Below the pieces are notes generated by a model. The model worked only from the letters and a program-made list of their open reading frames with translations. It was not told where the DNA came from and searched no databases. Shown one piece after another: positions 42,902-51,693 of a stretch of 64,000 bases of DNA (position 1 is its first letter; every line of letters begins with the position of its first letter). The translations under genes were made by a program, and so were the position numbers. The DNA comes from Allokutzneria sp. A3M-2-11 16. GTDB taxonomy: Bacteria > Actinomycetota > Actinomycetes > Mycobacteriales > Pseudonocardiaceae. The DNA lies in contig NZ_JANAVO010000001.1 of the NCBI RefSeq assembly GCF_024213555.1, forward strand, positions 2,604,001 to 2,668,000. The letters are read 5' to 3'.

Positions 42902-43294
42902 ATGGGGTTGAGGTTCCAAGTCCGCATCGACGGACACAAGGATCTTCGGACCGCGATCCGCAAGACGCAGAGCAAGGACATCGCGAAGGGGCTGAGGGAG
43001 GCGCACAAGGCCACGGCCGCCGTGGTGGTGCCTCCGGCCCGCCGGGATGCTCCGCGTCGCTCTGGCGCGCTGTCGGCGTCGGTGAAGCCGTCTTCAAGCG
43101 TGAAGGGCGCGATCGTGCGCGCGGGCTCCGCCCGGGTTCGGTATGCCGGGCCGATTCACTTCGGCTGGCCCGCGCGGGGCATCGAGCCGCGCTTCTTCCT
43201 CTTCGATGCGGCCGGAGAAACCAAGGACGCGTACTCAGCGGTCTTCCGTGAACGCATGAACGCCTTGGTCCACAAGAACATCAACAGCAACTAG
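42902..43294 (+). CDS. HK97 gp10-like tail-joining protein
   Basis: A 130-residue protein. RFQVRIDGHKDLRTAIRKTQ and the long helix with VVVPPARRDAPRRSGALSASV, followed by VRYAGPIHFGWPARGIEPRFFLF, are the pattern of HK97 gp10-family proteins. ATG 42902 has no strong Shine-Dalgarno. The place after the major tail gene rather than before it is a small departure from the usual order. Confidence 0.82.
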   Translation: MGLRFQVRIDGHKDLRTAIRKTQSKDIAKGLREAHKATAAVVVPPARRDAPRRSGALSASVKPSSSVKGAIVRAGSARVRYAGPIHFGWPARGIEPRFFLFDAAGETKDAYSAVFRERMNALVHKNINSN

Positions 43295-43301
43295 GAGACG
43301 C

Positions 43302-43598
43302 TTGAGCGAGGCTGTGACCATCTCCATGGACGACTTGTCCGTGGGCGAGATCGAGCGCATCGAAGACCTGATCGATGCCTCGATCGACTCCATCGGCGCT
43401 CCGGGAGCCCGCAAGGGGAAGTTCCTGCGCGCCGTGGCCTACGTGATCGCGCTGCGCGACAACCCGGAGTTCCGCTACGAGGACTCCTACGCGCTGCGCA
43501 TCTCGTTGGGGGACAAGGAAAACCCTCCCGTGGCGGCCGACGCCGTGGCCGCGCCCAATCGGGCCGCGCGTCGCGCGCGGTCGCCAAAGCCCGCCTAA
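43302..43598 (+). CDS. Tail assembly chaperone, short form (gpG-like)
   Basis: A 98-residue protein with TTG 43302 after TAGGAGACGC. It has an acidic helical body (SMDDLSVGEIERIEDLIDAS and FLRAVAYVIALRDNPEF) and ends shortly before the tape measure gene, as gpG-type chaperones do. Its last part overlaps a second frame that continues to 43753. The two forms together keep the tape measure soluble during tail assembly. Confidence 0.85.
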   Translation: MSEAVTISMDDLSVGEIERIEDLIDASIDSIGAPGARKGKFLRAVAYVIALRDNPEFRYEDSYALRISLGDKENPPVAADAVAAPNRAARRARSPKPA

Positions 43599-43753
43599 TC
43601 GCGCACTTCCCCGGGCTCACCTGGGCTGACGTTCAGGCGCTGCGGCTGGACGAGTACCGGGCGCTGATCAAAGCCATGAACGCCGACAACCGCGCCCGTC
43701 AGCGGGGCGGGTCGTCGGCGGGCGGTGTGCGGCGTGAGCCGGTCATGACCTAG
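43580..43753 (+). CDS. Frameshift extension of the tail chaperone (gpT-like)
   Basis: In the -1 frame the sequence VAKARLIAHFPGLTWADVQA, LRLDEYRALIKAMN runs to TAG 43753 and has no start of its own. It matches the T domain of lambda-like gpGT chaperones. The -1 frame is open back to about 43505, so slippage could occur at GGGGGAC near 43509, at AAGGAAAAC, or at GCCAAAG near 43584; none is a perfect X-XXY-YYZ heptamer. The product would be a fusion of both frames. Confidence 0.78.
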   Translation, partial: VAKARLIAHFPGLTWADVQALRLDEYRALIKAMNADNRARQRGGSSAGGVRREPVMT

Positions 43754-43766
43754 GAGAGGGGGACGC

Positions 43767-46121
43767 CTGGCGAAGCCGATCAAGGTCACGATCCTGGGTG
43801 ATGTCAAGGATCTGACCGAGAAGCTTGGCGCGGGAGAGAAGGGCGTCGCGGGGTTCGCGTCCCGGGTGGGTCAGTCCGCCCGGGACGTGGCGTCCAGCGC
43901 CGCGCAGTTCGCCGCCGTGGGAGTCGCGGCCGGAGGTATTGGCGGTCTGCTGACGGAGTCCTTGGACCGTGCGCAGATCTCGGCGAAGCTCGGGGCTCAG
44001 CTTGGCGCTACGGCCGATGAGGCACGCCGCTATGGCGAAGCCGCCGGGCGCCTCTACGCCGATGGCTACGGCGAGTCCTTCGCGCAGGTATCTTCCGCGA
44101 TCGCGGCCGTGACGTCCACGCTGGGCAAGCTCGGGTCACAAGCTGAGCTGGAAGCGGTGTCCCGCAAGGCTTTGGATCTCGCGTCCGTGTTCGACGTGGA
44201 CGTGAACCGGGCCGTGGCGTCATCGGGAGTGCTGCTCAAGTACGGGCTCGCCAGGGACGCCACAGAGGCGTTCGACCTGTTGACGCGCGGACTCCAGGGC
44301 GTCCCGGCGGCCGTCCGCGACGACTTGCTAGAGGCCGTGGATGAGTACTCCGTGTTCTTCCACGAGATCGGTTTCAGCGGAGCGGAAGCCTTCGGCGTGC
44401 TCAAGCAGGCTGCGTCCGGCGGCAAGATCCAGCTGGACAAGGCAGCGGATGCGGTCAAGGAGTTCCACATTCGCTCCACGGACATGACCAAGGGGCCAGT
44501 GGAGGCGTACCAAGCGTTGGGCCTCAACGCTGAGGACATGGCACGCAAGGTCCATGCGGGCGGGACGACCGCGCGGGACGCGTTCCAAACGGTGGTCAAC
44601 GGCGTGCTCGCGATGAAAGACCCTGTCGCACAAAGCAATACCGCTGTCGCGTTGTTCGGAACCCAGTTCGAAGACCTCGGGAACTTGGACGCGCTCGCGG
44701 CGCTGCGACCGGCGGTCAACGGCTTGACCGAGGTAGCGGGAGCGGCGGACCGGCTTGGAACGTCGTTGCACGACAACGCTTCCGCGCGCCTGACACAGTT
44801 CGGCCGTGCTCTGCAAGACGGGTTCGTCACTGTAGTTGGCGGCTACGTGCTGCCGGTCGCGGAGCGCGTGGCCGCGTGGTTGTCGACCACGTTCGGCCCG
44901 GCTCTGTCCGTGGTCGGCTCGATCCTGACCACGGTGGTGATTTCGGCGCTGTCCGCATTCGCCGGGTGGATCTCGGAAAACAGCTCGTGGCTGTCCATTG
45001 TGGCCGGTGTGATCCTGACGGTATTCCTCCCATCGCTGGTATCCATGGGAATCGCGTCGCTGACCGCTCGCGCTCAGGTCGTCGGGACCTTCCTCGCGAT
45101 GCGTTTGGAAGCCATCAAGGCGGCCCTGGCGCAGTCCTACGCGCTCGCGCAGACCGTCACCGGCTGGGTGTCCCTGGGCGTCGCCGCCGTACTGCACGGG
45201 GCTCGTGTGGCGGGCGCCTGGTTGATGGTCCAGGGCCAAGCGCTGACCTCCGGTGCCTCGATGGCCGCGAGCATGGCGGCAACCGTGGCGTCCACTGTGG
45301 CCGGATGGGTCACGATAGCGGCGCAATCCCTGTTGCACGCCGCGCGCATGGCTACCGCCTGGGTGATCGCGCTCGGGCCGGTTGGCTGGGTCACGGCGGC
45401 CGTCGTCGGCCTGGTCGCGCTGATCGTGTCCAACTGGGAAACGGTGTCGCAGTGGACGTCCGATATCTGGAACTCCGTCGTGAGCTTCCTCTCCGGAGCG
45501 TGGGACGGCATCGTTGACTCAGTTCGGACCGGTGTCCGCACGGCCCTGGGGCTGCTCGGTGATCTCCTGTCATGGCTCGCTGGGCTCCCGGGCCGCCTGC
45601 TCGGGGCACTTGGTGATGCGGGCCGGTGGTTGCTCAACGTTGGCCGCGACATCCTTCGTGGTCTCTGGGATGGGCTCGTGGACATGGGCACGTGGCTGAA
45701 GAACAAGATTGTCGGCTTCTTCTCCTCCCTCGTGCCGGATTGGGTGAAGAGCGCTCTCGGTATCCGCTCGCCATCGCGGGTGATGGCTGACATTGGGCGG
45801 TGGCTCCCGCCGGGTCTGGCGGTCGGCATCGAACGTACGGCCGGTGTCGCGGTCGGGGCGGCGCGCTCGCTCGCGGCGGATGTCGTGGGAGCGGTACGCG
45901 GTACGGACACGCTGACGCCCGCGCTCGCTTTCGCGAGCCAACCGCCACGCGTCCCGCCGTACCTGCCGGTCCGTGCCGGCCGTTTCCCGGAAGTTCGAAA
46001 CCCGTTGCAAGACAACGGGTTTCCCGTCAAGCAGGATGTGACGGTGAACGTGACGACGCCCGCCGACCCGCACGAAATCGGCCGCGAAGTGGCGTGGGCG
46101 TTGCGCAACCACGGGAGGTGA
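43767..46121 (+). CDS. Tape measure protein, CTG start
   Basis: A 784-residue protein that sets tail length. N-terminal helices (DVKDLTEKLGAGEKGVAGFA, SRVGQSARDVASSAA) lead to long helical and hydrophobic stretches, with many Trp/Gly segments near residues 400-620 (WVIALGPVGWVTAAVVGLVA) and the typical SALGIRSPSRVMADIGRWLP near the end. The natural start is CTG 43767, after GGAGAGGGGG; the frame upstream reaches a TGA at 43746 without any ATG, GTG or TTG, and the first standard start is GTG 43866, 33 residues inside the conserved lead. Confidence 0.92.
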   Translation: MAKPIKVTILGDVKDLTEKLGAGEKGVAGFASRVGQSARDVASSAAQFAAVGVAAGGIGGLLTESLDRAQISAKLGAQLGATADEARRYGEAAGRLYADGYGESFAQVSSAIAAVTSTLGKLGSQAELEAVSRKALDLASVFDVDVNRAVASSGVLLKYGLARDATEAFDLLTRGLQGVPAAVRDDLLEAVDEYSVFFHEIGFSGAEAFGVLKQAASGGKIQLDKAADAVKEFHIRSTDMTKGPVEAYQALGLNAEDMARKVHAGGTTARDAFQTVVNGVLAMKDPVAQSNTAVALFGTQFEDLGNLDALAALRPAVNGLTEVAGAADRLGTSLHDNASARLTQFGRALQDGFVTVVGGYVLPVAERVAAWLSTTFGPALSVVGSILTTVVISALSAFAGWISENSSWLSIVAGVILTVFLPSLVSMGIASLTARAQVVGTFLAMRLEAIKAALAQSYALAQTVTGWVSLGVAAVLHGARVAGAWLMVQGQALTSGASMAASMAATVASTVAGWVTIAAQSLLHAARMATAWVIALGPVGWVTAAVVGLVALIVSNWETVSQWTSDIWNSVVSFLSGAWDGIVDSVRTGVRTALGLLGDLLSWLAGLPGRLLGALGDAGRWLLNVGRDILRGLWDGLVDMGTWLKNKIVGFFSSLVPDWVKSALGIRSPSRVMADIGRWLPPGLAVGIERTAGVAVGAARSLAADVVGAVRGTDTLTPALAFASQPPRVPPYLPVRAGRFPEVRNPLQDNGFPVKQDVTVNVTTPADPHEIGREVAWALRNHGR

Positions 46122-46125
46122 GTAG

Positions 46126-47028
46126 CTGGAAACCGTTGCGCTGCAACCACTCGCGCACGAGTGGACGGCTCGCTTCCGGGGACTGGACATCGGTTCCCCG
46201 GACGGGCCGACCGCGTTCACCGAAGTTGCTGGGCTGTTGGACGCCCCGGATGTCCGCACGGCCGACCGCCGCCGCTACGGACGCCACGGCGACACCAGCG
46301 GCACGGACTACCTCGGACCGCGCACCATCACCGTGTCCGTGGAAGTCAGCGCCCGCGATGACCGCGAGTTCTCCGCGACGATGGACACGGTCGCTCGGGC
46401 ATTCGCGCCCGGAACGGACACAGCGCCGTTGGTGTTCAGGTTCCCCGGCGTAGCCGGAAGCGGAACCCGTTACGTGGTCGGGAAAACCCGGAAACGTGCG
46501 GCTCCGATCACGTGGAGCCTGGTCCACCACCACGCCGTGGTGACAGCGGAGATCTACTGCCCATCACCGTGGATTCACGACGTGCTCACGCAGACCGGGC
46601 AAGCTCGACTGCCCACGGCGGGGCGGCCCGGCGGAGGCGGAATCCGCTTCCCCACCCGGTTCCCGGTGCGAACCGGCGCGGCCCCGGCGGCGGAAGTCAT
46701 CCGCGCCACCAACCACGGCACGACGCCCGCACCGATGCGACTCCGCTTCCGAGGGCCGATCACCGACCCGCGCGTTACCAACCTGCGGACGGGGGAGTTC
46801 CTGGAGCTGCGGTACACGCTGCTCGCCGGACAGTGGTTGGACGTCGACACTGACACTCGCGAAGTCCTGTTGAACGGAAGCGCTCCGCGTTGGCTGACCC
46901 CGGGGACCCGGAACACCTGGCTTCACCTCGCGCCCGGCACAGCCGAGTTCGGCTTGTCCGGCTACCGCATCCCCGGTGAACCCGGGGAGCCGGACCTCAC
47001 CGCCTGGTGGTCGTCCACCTGGATCTGA
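46126..47028 (+). CDS. Distal tail (Dit-like) protein, CTG start
   Basis: A 300-residue minor tail protein. Its start is CTG 46126, directly after an in-frame TAG and with GGAGGTGAG upstream. The N-terminal part LEWT-like HEWTARFRGLDIGSPDGPTA and the beta-rich middle (GPRTITVSVEVSARDD, RFPGVAGSGTRYVVGKTRKR) are typical of Dit-family hubs. ITWSLVHHHAVVTAEIYCPSP and the C-terminal beta domain with WLDVDTDTREVLLNG fit as well. It joins the tail tube to the baseplate. Confidence 0.82.
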   Translation: METVALQPLAHEWTARFRGLDIGSPDGPTAFTEVAGLLDAPDVRTADRRRYGRHGDTSGTDYLGPRTITVSVEVSARDDREFSATMDTVARAFAPGTDTAPLVFRFPGVAGSGTRYVVGKTRKRAAPITWSLVHHHAVVTAEIYCPSPWIHDVLTQTGQARLPTAGRPGGGGIRFPTRFPVRTGAAPAAEVIRATNHGTTPAPMRLRFRGPITDPRVTNLRTGEFLELRYTLLAGQWLDVDTDTREVLLNGSAPRWLTPGTRNTWLHLAPGTAEFGLSGYRIPGEPGEPDLTAWWSSTWI

Positions 47029-47047
47029 TCGAGATGGAGGTAGACCT

Positions 47048-48124
47048 CTGGCACCTGTGGAGATGCCGCTCCCGCCCATGCTCGTGGACGGCACCGAGTA
47101 CCACGCCGACCCGCTCCGCCGCGTCCTGTCCGGGCTGCTTGCCGACACCCCCGGCGTGCTCGGGATCGGCGACTTTGCCGTCACGGTCGGCTCGGACTAC
47201 GCCGCGACGGTCAGCGGGGGACGGGCCGCGCTTCCCCCTCCGGCCGCGCAGCACACGGGCGTGTACCTGACGGAGGCGACCACGTCGACCACGCTGCCGA
47301 TCACCCCACCGCACGCCACCCGAGACCGCATTGACCTGCTCGTGGCCTACGCGGTCCCGCCCGCGACGGCCACCGACACCGGGCGCTGGTTCCTGGAGAT
47401 CAAGACCGGGACCCCGGAGCCCGAACCGAAACGCCCCGTCGTCTCCGGCGCGTTGCTGTTGCGCGAGTTCCGGGTGTTCGCCGAGTCCGCCGCACGGCCG
47501 GTCCAGTCGACCGATCTTCGGTTGAGCGAGGGACAACAGCTCATCTCCGGCGCCGTGCTCTATGGGCGCAGCCTGCCGACCCCGGTCCCGGGGCGGGTGT
47601 GGACCGACGCCGGGAACGGCGTCACCTACGCGCACTCCGGGAACGCGTGGGAACGGCTGACCGAACGCCGAACCTACGCCGTCGCGTTGGCGCGGCCCGG
47701 CGGATACACCGTTACCCACCAACAAGAAGCCACCTGGACACAGGCGCTGCGCGACCCGGACGGGATGTGGGGCGGCACCACCAACCCCACACGGGTGCGC
47801 GTTCCGGAGACCGGGATCTACGGGTACTCCGCGTCGTTCGCGGCGGAGCGCATCGGTACCGGCCAAGCGCAGATGTTCCGGACGGCCGCGCTGCTGTGCA
47901 AGTACAGCGCGGAAGTGGGTGGGAGCCGGGAAGCGATCGCAGGACAGGAAGGTGCGGGGTGGGCCGCGAACCCGGCGGGGCAATGGCAGTTCTGGGGCGT
48001 GTCCGGCGCGATCGAGGCGACGCGCGGTCAGTCACTCGGGATCATCACCGATACCGCGACGCCCGAGGGCGTGAAGATCGCGACCAACTTCCTGACCCGC
48101 TTCCTCGTGTGGAAAATCGCCTAG
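47048..48124 (+). CDS. Baseplate/tail fibre protein, probable CTG start
   Basis: A 358-residue protein. GGAGG at 47036-47040 stands seven bases before CTG 47048; GTG 47057 and ATG 47063 are alternatives. The N-terminal half has the pattern of actinophage receptor-binding proteins (YHADPLRRVLSGLLADTPG, TTLPITPPHATRDRIDLLVA). The C-terminal part (TTNPTRVRVPETGIYGYSAS onward) is a beta-sandwich that could bind a cell-surface sugar. It follows the Dit-like gene. Confidence 0.7.
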   Translation: MAPVEMPLPPMLVDGTEYHADPLRRVLSGLLADTPGVLGIGDFAVTVGSDYAATVSGGRAALPPPAAQHTGVYLTEATTSTTLPITPPHATRDRIDLLVAYAVPPATATDTGRWFLEIKTGTPEPEPKRPVVSGALLLREFRVFAESAARPVQSTDLRLSEGQQLISGAVLYGRSLPTPVPGRVWTDAGNGVTYAHSGNAWERLTERRTYAVALARPGGYTVTHQQEATWTQALRDPDGMWGGTTNPTRVRVPETGIYGYSASFAAERIGTGQAQMFRTAALLCKYSAEVGGSREAIAGQEGAGWAANPAGQWQFWGVSGAIEATRGQSLGIITDTATPEGVKIATNFLTRFLVWKIA

Positions 48125-48149
48125 CAGGAAGGGGAATCCGGCGTACCGC

Positions 48150-49211
48150 GTGCTGTTTCAGGACGTGCTTTCGGGCTACGTCCACGGCGAACTCCCGTTC
48201 TCCGACCTGAGCTACACCACCGTGTTGAACGCCCCGGGTTCCGCGAAGCTCACCACCGACTTGGACCCCGGCGTCTCGCACGTCACCGCACAGAGCCTCG
48301 TTCCCGGAGCGGCGACCGCGCTCTACATCGAACGCCACGGCCGGATCGTGTGGTCCGGGCTGCTCTGGGACGCCGCACCGGACTACACCACGAGCACGCT
48401 CACCCTGGAGTGCGAAGGCTGGCTGAGCTACTTCCGGCGACGACACATCCACACCAGCCGCCAATACATCCACTGGGATCAAGCCGACATCGCCCGAGAC
48501 CTGTTGCAGCACGCGGGAACCTACGGACCGAGCTCGCGGCTGGGCATGATCGAGTACGGGCGCGAGATGACCGGCGTCGCCCGCGACCGCACCTACAAGG
48601 AGTCCGAGCGGAAGTCCATCGGCGAAGCCGTGGAGCAGCTCGCTGACGTCATCGACGGCTTCGACTTCGCCTTCCGCGCCGAGTGGTCCGGGCCAGACGC
48701 GGACGAACTCGCAGTGCGCTTCGTCATCGACTACCCGCGCACCGGACGCGACCGCGATATGTCGCTTGTGGACGGACAGAACTGCTCGATCCTCTCCGCG
48801 ACGGTAGGTGGAAAGAGTCTTTCCACGTTCGCACTCGCCTCCGGTGCGGGAGACGGAGACGAACAGCTCTGGACGACCAGTGACCGGCCGTCGCTTGTGC
48901 ACCCGCGCTTGGAGGAAGTCGCTTCGTACTCCGATGTGAAGGAACTTCCGACGCTGCAAGGCAAAGCCGACCGGATCGTTCGGCAAGGCTCCCATCCTGT
49001 GGTGCTGCCCAAGATCGAGCTGTACCCCGACGCCCTTCCCGGCCTGGACTCGATCGCGGTCGGGGACCAGGTCGCGGTAACCGGCGGGTACGGGCTCGTC
49101 CTCATCGCCGGGACGTGGCGGGTGACCGAGATCGCGGTGTCCGTAGACGACGCCGGAGCCGATGACGCCACGCTCACCGTCGCTCCGATGGAGGTCTTCG
49201 CCGATGTCTAA
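48150..49211 (+). CDS. Tail-associated (Tal-like) protein
   Basis: A 353-residue minor tail protein starting near MLFQDVLSGYVHGELPFSD. It contains RHGRIVWSGLLWDAAPDYTT, LECEGWLSYFRRRHIH and FDFAFRAEWSGPDADE, the pattern seen in siphovirus baseplate hub proteins of actinophages. GTG 48150 is the only standard start, but the strong GGAAGGGG at 48127-48134 lies 15 bases upstream, too far; no ATG, GTG, TTG or CTG is better placed. The start is therefore uncertain. Confidence 0.75.
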   Translation: MLFQDVLSGYVHGELPFSDLSYTTVLNAPGSAKLTTDLDPGVSHVTAQSLVPGAATALYIERHGRIVWSGLLWDAAPDYTTSTLTLECEGWLSYFRRRHIHTSRQYIHWDQADIARDLLQHAGTYGPSSRLGMIEYGREMTGVARDRTYKESERKSIGEAVEQLADVIDGFDFAFRAEWSGPDADELAVRFVIDYPRTGRDRDMSLVDGQNCSILSATVGGKSLSTFALASGAGDGDEQLWTTSDRPSLVHPRLEEVASYSDVKELPTLQGKADRIVRQGSHPVVLPKIELYPDALPGLDSIAVGDQVAVTGGYGLVLIAGTWRVTEIAVSVDDAGADDATLTVAPMEVFADV

Positions 49212-50013
49212 CCCCTCGCTACCGCCGTCGCTGGGAGCGAACTTCCGGGAACTCGACGAGCGGATCTCCGCCCTGGAACGCGGAGACCGTTCCTTGTCCT
49301 ACCGGCAAGCACTGTCCACCAACGACAGTGAGGAAACCCGCACCTTCTACATGGACCGCGATGGCGGGACCTCCCGCCCGACCACACACGTCGGTTACGC
49401 CGCATCATTGGTGAACCCTCGGTACCCGGTGTTGGTCGCGCGGTTCGTGGTGACGCTGTTCAACGGAGCGGGGGCGATGGTCCACCTTCGCTCCGACATG
49501 GCCGGAGCATCCCGGGAAACCCGCCGCTGGAACCTGACCGGCGGCCCCGGGGACTACCGACACCACGTATTCGAAATCGCGTGGCTACACGGAATGCCGG
49601 TCGACCAGTGGTCCGACACCTCCGCACAGCAGGTGATCCGGCGCGGACAGATCCTGTTCAACACGACCGTGACAGCCGAGAAGATCATCAACGCTCGTGA
49701 TGACGACTTCTCCGCCGATGCTCAACGCAAGGGTTTCACCGGGCAGCAAACAGAGTTCATGGTCGCCTGGCTGCGCACGACCGACAACCGGTACCCGGTC
49801 TACTTCAAAGAGCCGGAGTACGTGTTCCTGGCTCCCCGCAACGCTTTCCCGACCGCGTCGATAGAGGGCACGTTGATTCCCGGCTCTGATGTCGGCGGAT
49901 ACCCGGCGACCGAGGCGCCCAGCGCCCGCAGTTCTGACACCGCGCATCCTCCCGTGTGGACGGACAGTCCGGGTGAATGGCCTACGCCGACGCGGGATTT
50001 CGGCTACCAGTAA
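49204..50013 (+). CDS. Minor tail protein of unknown role
   Basis: A 269-residue protein with ATG 49204 overlapping the end of the previous gene by 8 bp. After a short coiled coil (LGANFRELDERISALERGDR) it is beta-rich (VARFVVTLFNGAGAMVHLRS, YRHHVFEIAWLHGMPVDQWS). The tail end is proline- and serine-rich. Its position before the lysis genes suits a tail spike or baseplate part. No family recognised. Confidence 0.7.
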   Translation: MSNPSLPPSLGANFRELDERISALERGDRSLSYRQALSTNDSEETRTFYMDRDGGTSRPTTHVGYAASLVNPRYPVLVARFVVTLFNGAGAMVHLRSDMAGASRETRRWNLTGGPGDYRHHVFEIAWLHGMPVDQWSDTSAQQVIRRGQILFNTTVTAEKIINARDDDFSADAQRKGFTGQQTEFMVAWLRTTDNRYPVYFKEPEYVFLAPRNAFPTASIEGTLIPGSDVGGYPATEAPSARSSDTAHPPVWTDSPGEWPTPTRDFGYQ

Positions 50014-50025
50014 GGAGATCCATAT

Positions 50026-50328
50026 CTGAGTGACGCACTCTGGATTGCGTTGATCGCGCTCGCGGGAACCGTGGTGACCTCCGGCCCGCTCTACCTGTCC
50101 CTGCGCAAGTCACGCAAAGCCGTTGCCGCACAGAGCGATGCGATCCCCGGCGCGGTGTCGGGCGCGATCGACACCGCCCTGGCGCCGATGACCGCGCGCT
50201 TGGACGAGATCAGCCGCGATATAGCGCACATCCGGGAACGCGTCGCGGTGCACGACGACCGTTGGACTTGGTCGCCACCTCCACGACTTGCCGAAAGGCG
50301 AGATAGCGAAAGGAGTTCCGATAGCTGA
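50026..50328 (+). CDS. Membrane protein of the lysis region, CTG start
   Basis: A 100-residue protein starting at CTG 50026, eight bases after AAGGAG (50012-50017). One membrane helix (LWIALIALAGTVVTSGPLYL) is followed by a charged helix (TARLDEISRDIAHIRERVAV). TTG 50050 would cut away half the helix. The size and single helix suit a holin-like or lysis-control protein. It overlaps the amidase gene at its 3' end. Confidence 0.68.
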   Translation: MSDALWIALIALAGTVVTSGPLYLSLRKSRKAVAAQSDAIPGAVSGAIDTALAPMTARLDEISRDIAHIRERVAVHDDRWTWSPPPRLAERRDSERSSDS

Positions 50329-51271
50329 CGGATACCTGACATGGCTTCCCGATGTCCTTCGAGACGCGGGCTTGGACGTGGTTGAGATCGACGGGTGGCG
50401 CACTCGTGGACACGGCCGCTTCAAGAACGTGTGGGGCGTGATGGGCCACCACACCGCCGGACCCGCGAGCGGCGACTACCCCTCTCTCGGGACCGTGGTC
50501 CATGGGCGGAAGAACCTTGCCGGTCCGCTCGCGCAGCTCGGACTAGGCCGGTCCGGGAAGGTCTTCGTGATCGCGGCCGGTGTCGCCTGGCACGCGGGCA
50601 AAGGCGTCTACCCGGGCATACCCCGTGACAACGGGAACTTCCATCTGGTCGGCATCGAGGCGGAGTCGACCGGCTACGGCGACTGGACGTCGGCCCAGCA
50701 CGACGCCTACCCGCGCATGGTCGCCGCGATTCTGCGACATCTCGGCTTGAACGCCTCCCGGTTCATCGGGCACGGCGAATACAGCTCGATTGGGAAGTGG
50801 GACCCGGGCAACTGGCCCGGGGGAATGAACGGATTCCGTTCCCGCACACAGGAAATCCTTGAAGGAGACGATATGCCCTCTGTCGAAGAAGTCGCCGAAG
50901 CCGTCTGGGCTCGCGTGCTCATCCACCCGCACGACCCGTCCATTGCTCACCCCGCGTGGGTCTGGCACTGCCTGACCAACACCGCCGCCTGGCAGGCCGC
51001 CCAGTACCCCGAGGGAATGGAGCCCTCCGCCGTGGACGGCACCACCCCCGTGCGACGCATGGACTTCGCCCGCTTCGCCGAAGCCCACGGCTACGTGCTC
51101 AAGCAGGAAGTCGCCGGACTCCGCACCGCCGTGGACAAGCTCGCCGAAGCGGTCGGCACCAGCTCCGGGATCGACCCGGAAGAGCTGAAAGCCGCTGTGC
51201 GACAGGCAATGCAGGACTCACTCGTCCGCGTCATCGTCACCGGCAAGGAACCGTCCACCGAAACCCCTTGA
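50288..51271 (+). CDS. Endolysin, N-acetylmuramoyl-L-alanine amidase
   Basis: A phage lysin of up to 327 residues. The amidase_2/PGRP domain (about residues 15-195) has zinc ligands in VMGHHTAGPAS, FIGHGEYSS and GKWDPG, and the conserved HLVGIEAEST. It cuts the bond between N-acetylmuramic acid and L-alanine in the wall. The C-terminal 120 residues are helical and may bind the wall or the envelope. TTG 50288 gives the longest frame; AAAGGAG at 50309-50315 instead points to a start near 50321, where only ATA is available. The start is unresolved. Confidence 0.88.
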   Translation: MPKGEIAKGVPIADGYLTWLPDVLRDAGLDVVEIDGWRTRGHGRFKNVWGVMGHHTAGPASGDYPSLGTVVHGRKNLAGPLAQLGLGRSGKVFVIAAGVAWHAGKGVYPGIPRDNGNFHLVGIEAESTGYGDWTSAQHDAYPRMVAAILRHLGLNASRFIGHGEYSSIGKWDPGNWPGGMNGFRSRTQEILEGDDMPSVEEVAEAVWARVLIHPHDPSIAHPAWVWHCLTNTAAWQAAQYPEGMEPSAVDGTTPVRRMDFARFAEAHGYVLKQEVAGLRTAVDKLAEAVGTSSGIDPEELKAAVRQAMQDSLVRVIVTGKEPSTETP

Positions 51272-51351
51272 TACACAACGCTTTCCAGAATGCCGACCTC
51301 TAGTCGGCTGTTTCCATCCCCGTGAAATCACAACTCGAAGGAGTTCTTCCT

Positions 51352-51588
51352 ATGTGGACTGCACTGTTCTGGCTCGCCGCGTTCGAGCGCGCCGTGAAGA
51401 CCTTCGCCCAGACCGCCGCCGCGACCCTGGGCGCGTCGACCGTGGGCATCCTGGACGCCCCGTGGACCGCCGCCCTGTCGGTCGCGGGCATGGCCGCCGT
51501 GCTCTCCGTGCTGACCTCCGTCGCCTCGATCAAGACCGGCGACACCGGAACCCCGAGTGCGGTGAAGGCATCGGCCGACCCGCGTTGA
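51352..51588 (+). CDS. r1t-type holin
   Basis: A 78-residue protein with ATG 51352 after GAAGGAG. It has two membrane helices (WTALFWLAAFERAVKTFAQ and AALSVAGMAAVLSVLTSVAS) and the ERAVKTFAQTAAA motif shared with r1t-like holins of actinophages. It forms pores that release the amidase. The gene is followed by the control region at 51589-51693. Confidence 0.88.
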   Translation: MWTALFWLAAFERAVKTFAQTAAATLGASTVGILDAPWTAALSVAGMAAVLSVLTSVASIKTGDTGTPSAVKASADPR

Positions 51589-51594
51589 CTTCCT

Positions 51595-51622
51595 GTCCGT
51601 TGTGGTGTGCACCACAACGGAC
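51595..51622. promoter_or_regulatory. Perfect 28-bp palindrome, best copy of the CACCACAA family
   Basis: GTCCGTTGTGGTG (51595-51607) and CACCACAACGGAC (51610-51622) are perfect 13-bp arms around TG. Related sites are at 35581, 42871, 59570 and 62782, all inside the prophage. It lies between the holin and the early-region genes, where a phage repressor would act. Confidence 0.8.
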
Positions 51623-51624
51623 GT

Positions 51625-51673
51625 AGTCATACAAGGCGCCTTGGTATACCTTGAGTGTGCCAAGGCGCCTTGG
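51625..51673. promoter_or_regulatory. Paired CAAGGCGCCTTG sites
   Basis: The 12-bp palindrome CAAGGCGCCTTG occurs at 51632-51643 and, as CCAAGGCGCCTTGG, at 51660-51673. AGTCATACAAGG at 51625-51636 is repeated exactly at 53367-53378. TATACC between the sites could be a -10 box. They stand 21 bp before the SprT-like gene start. Confidence 0.72.
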
Positions 51674-51693
51674 CTGTGACGGAGGGGGTAGGC

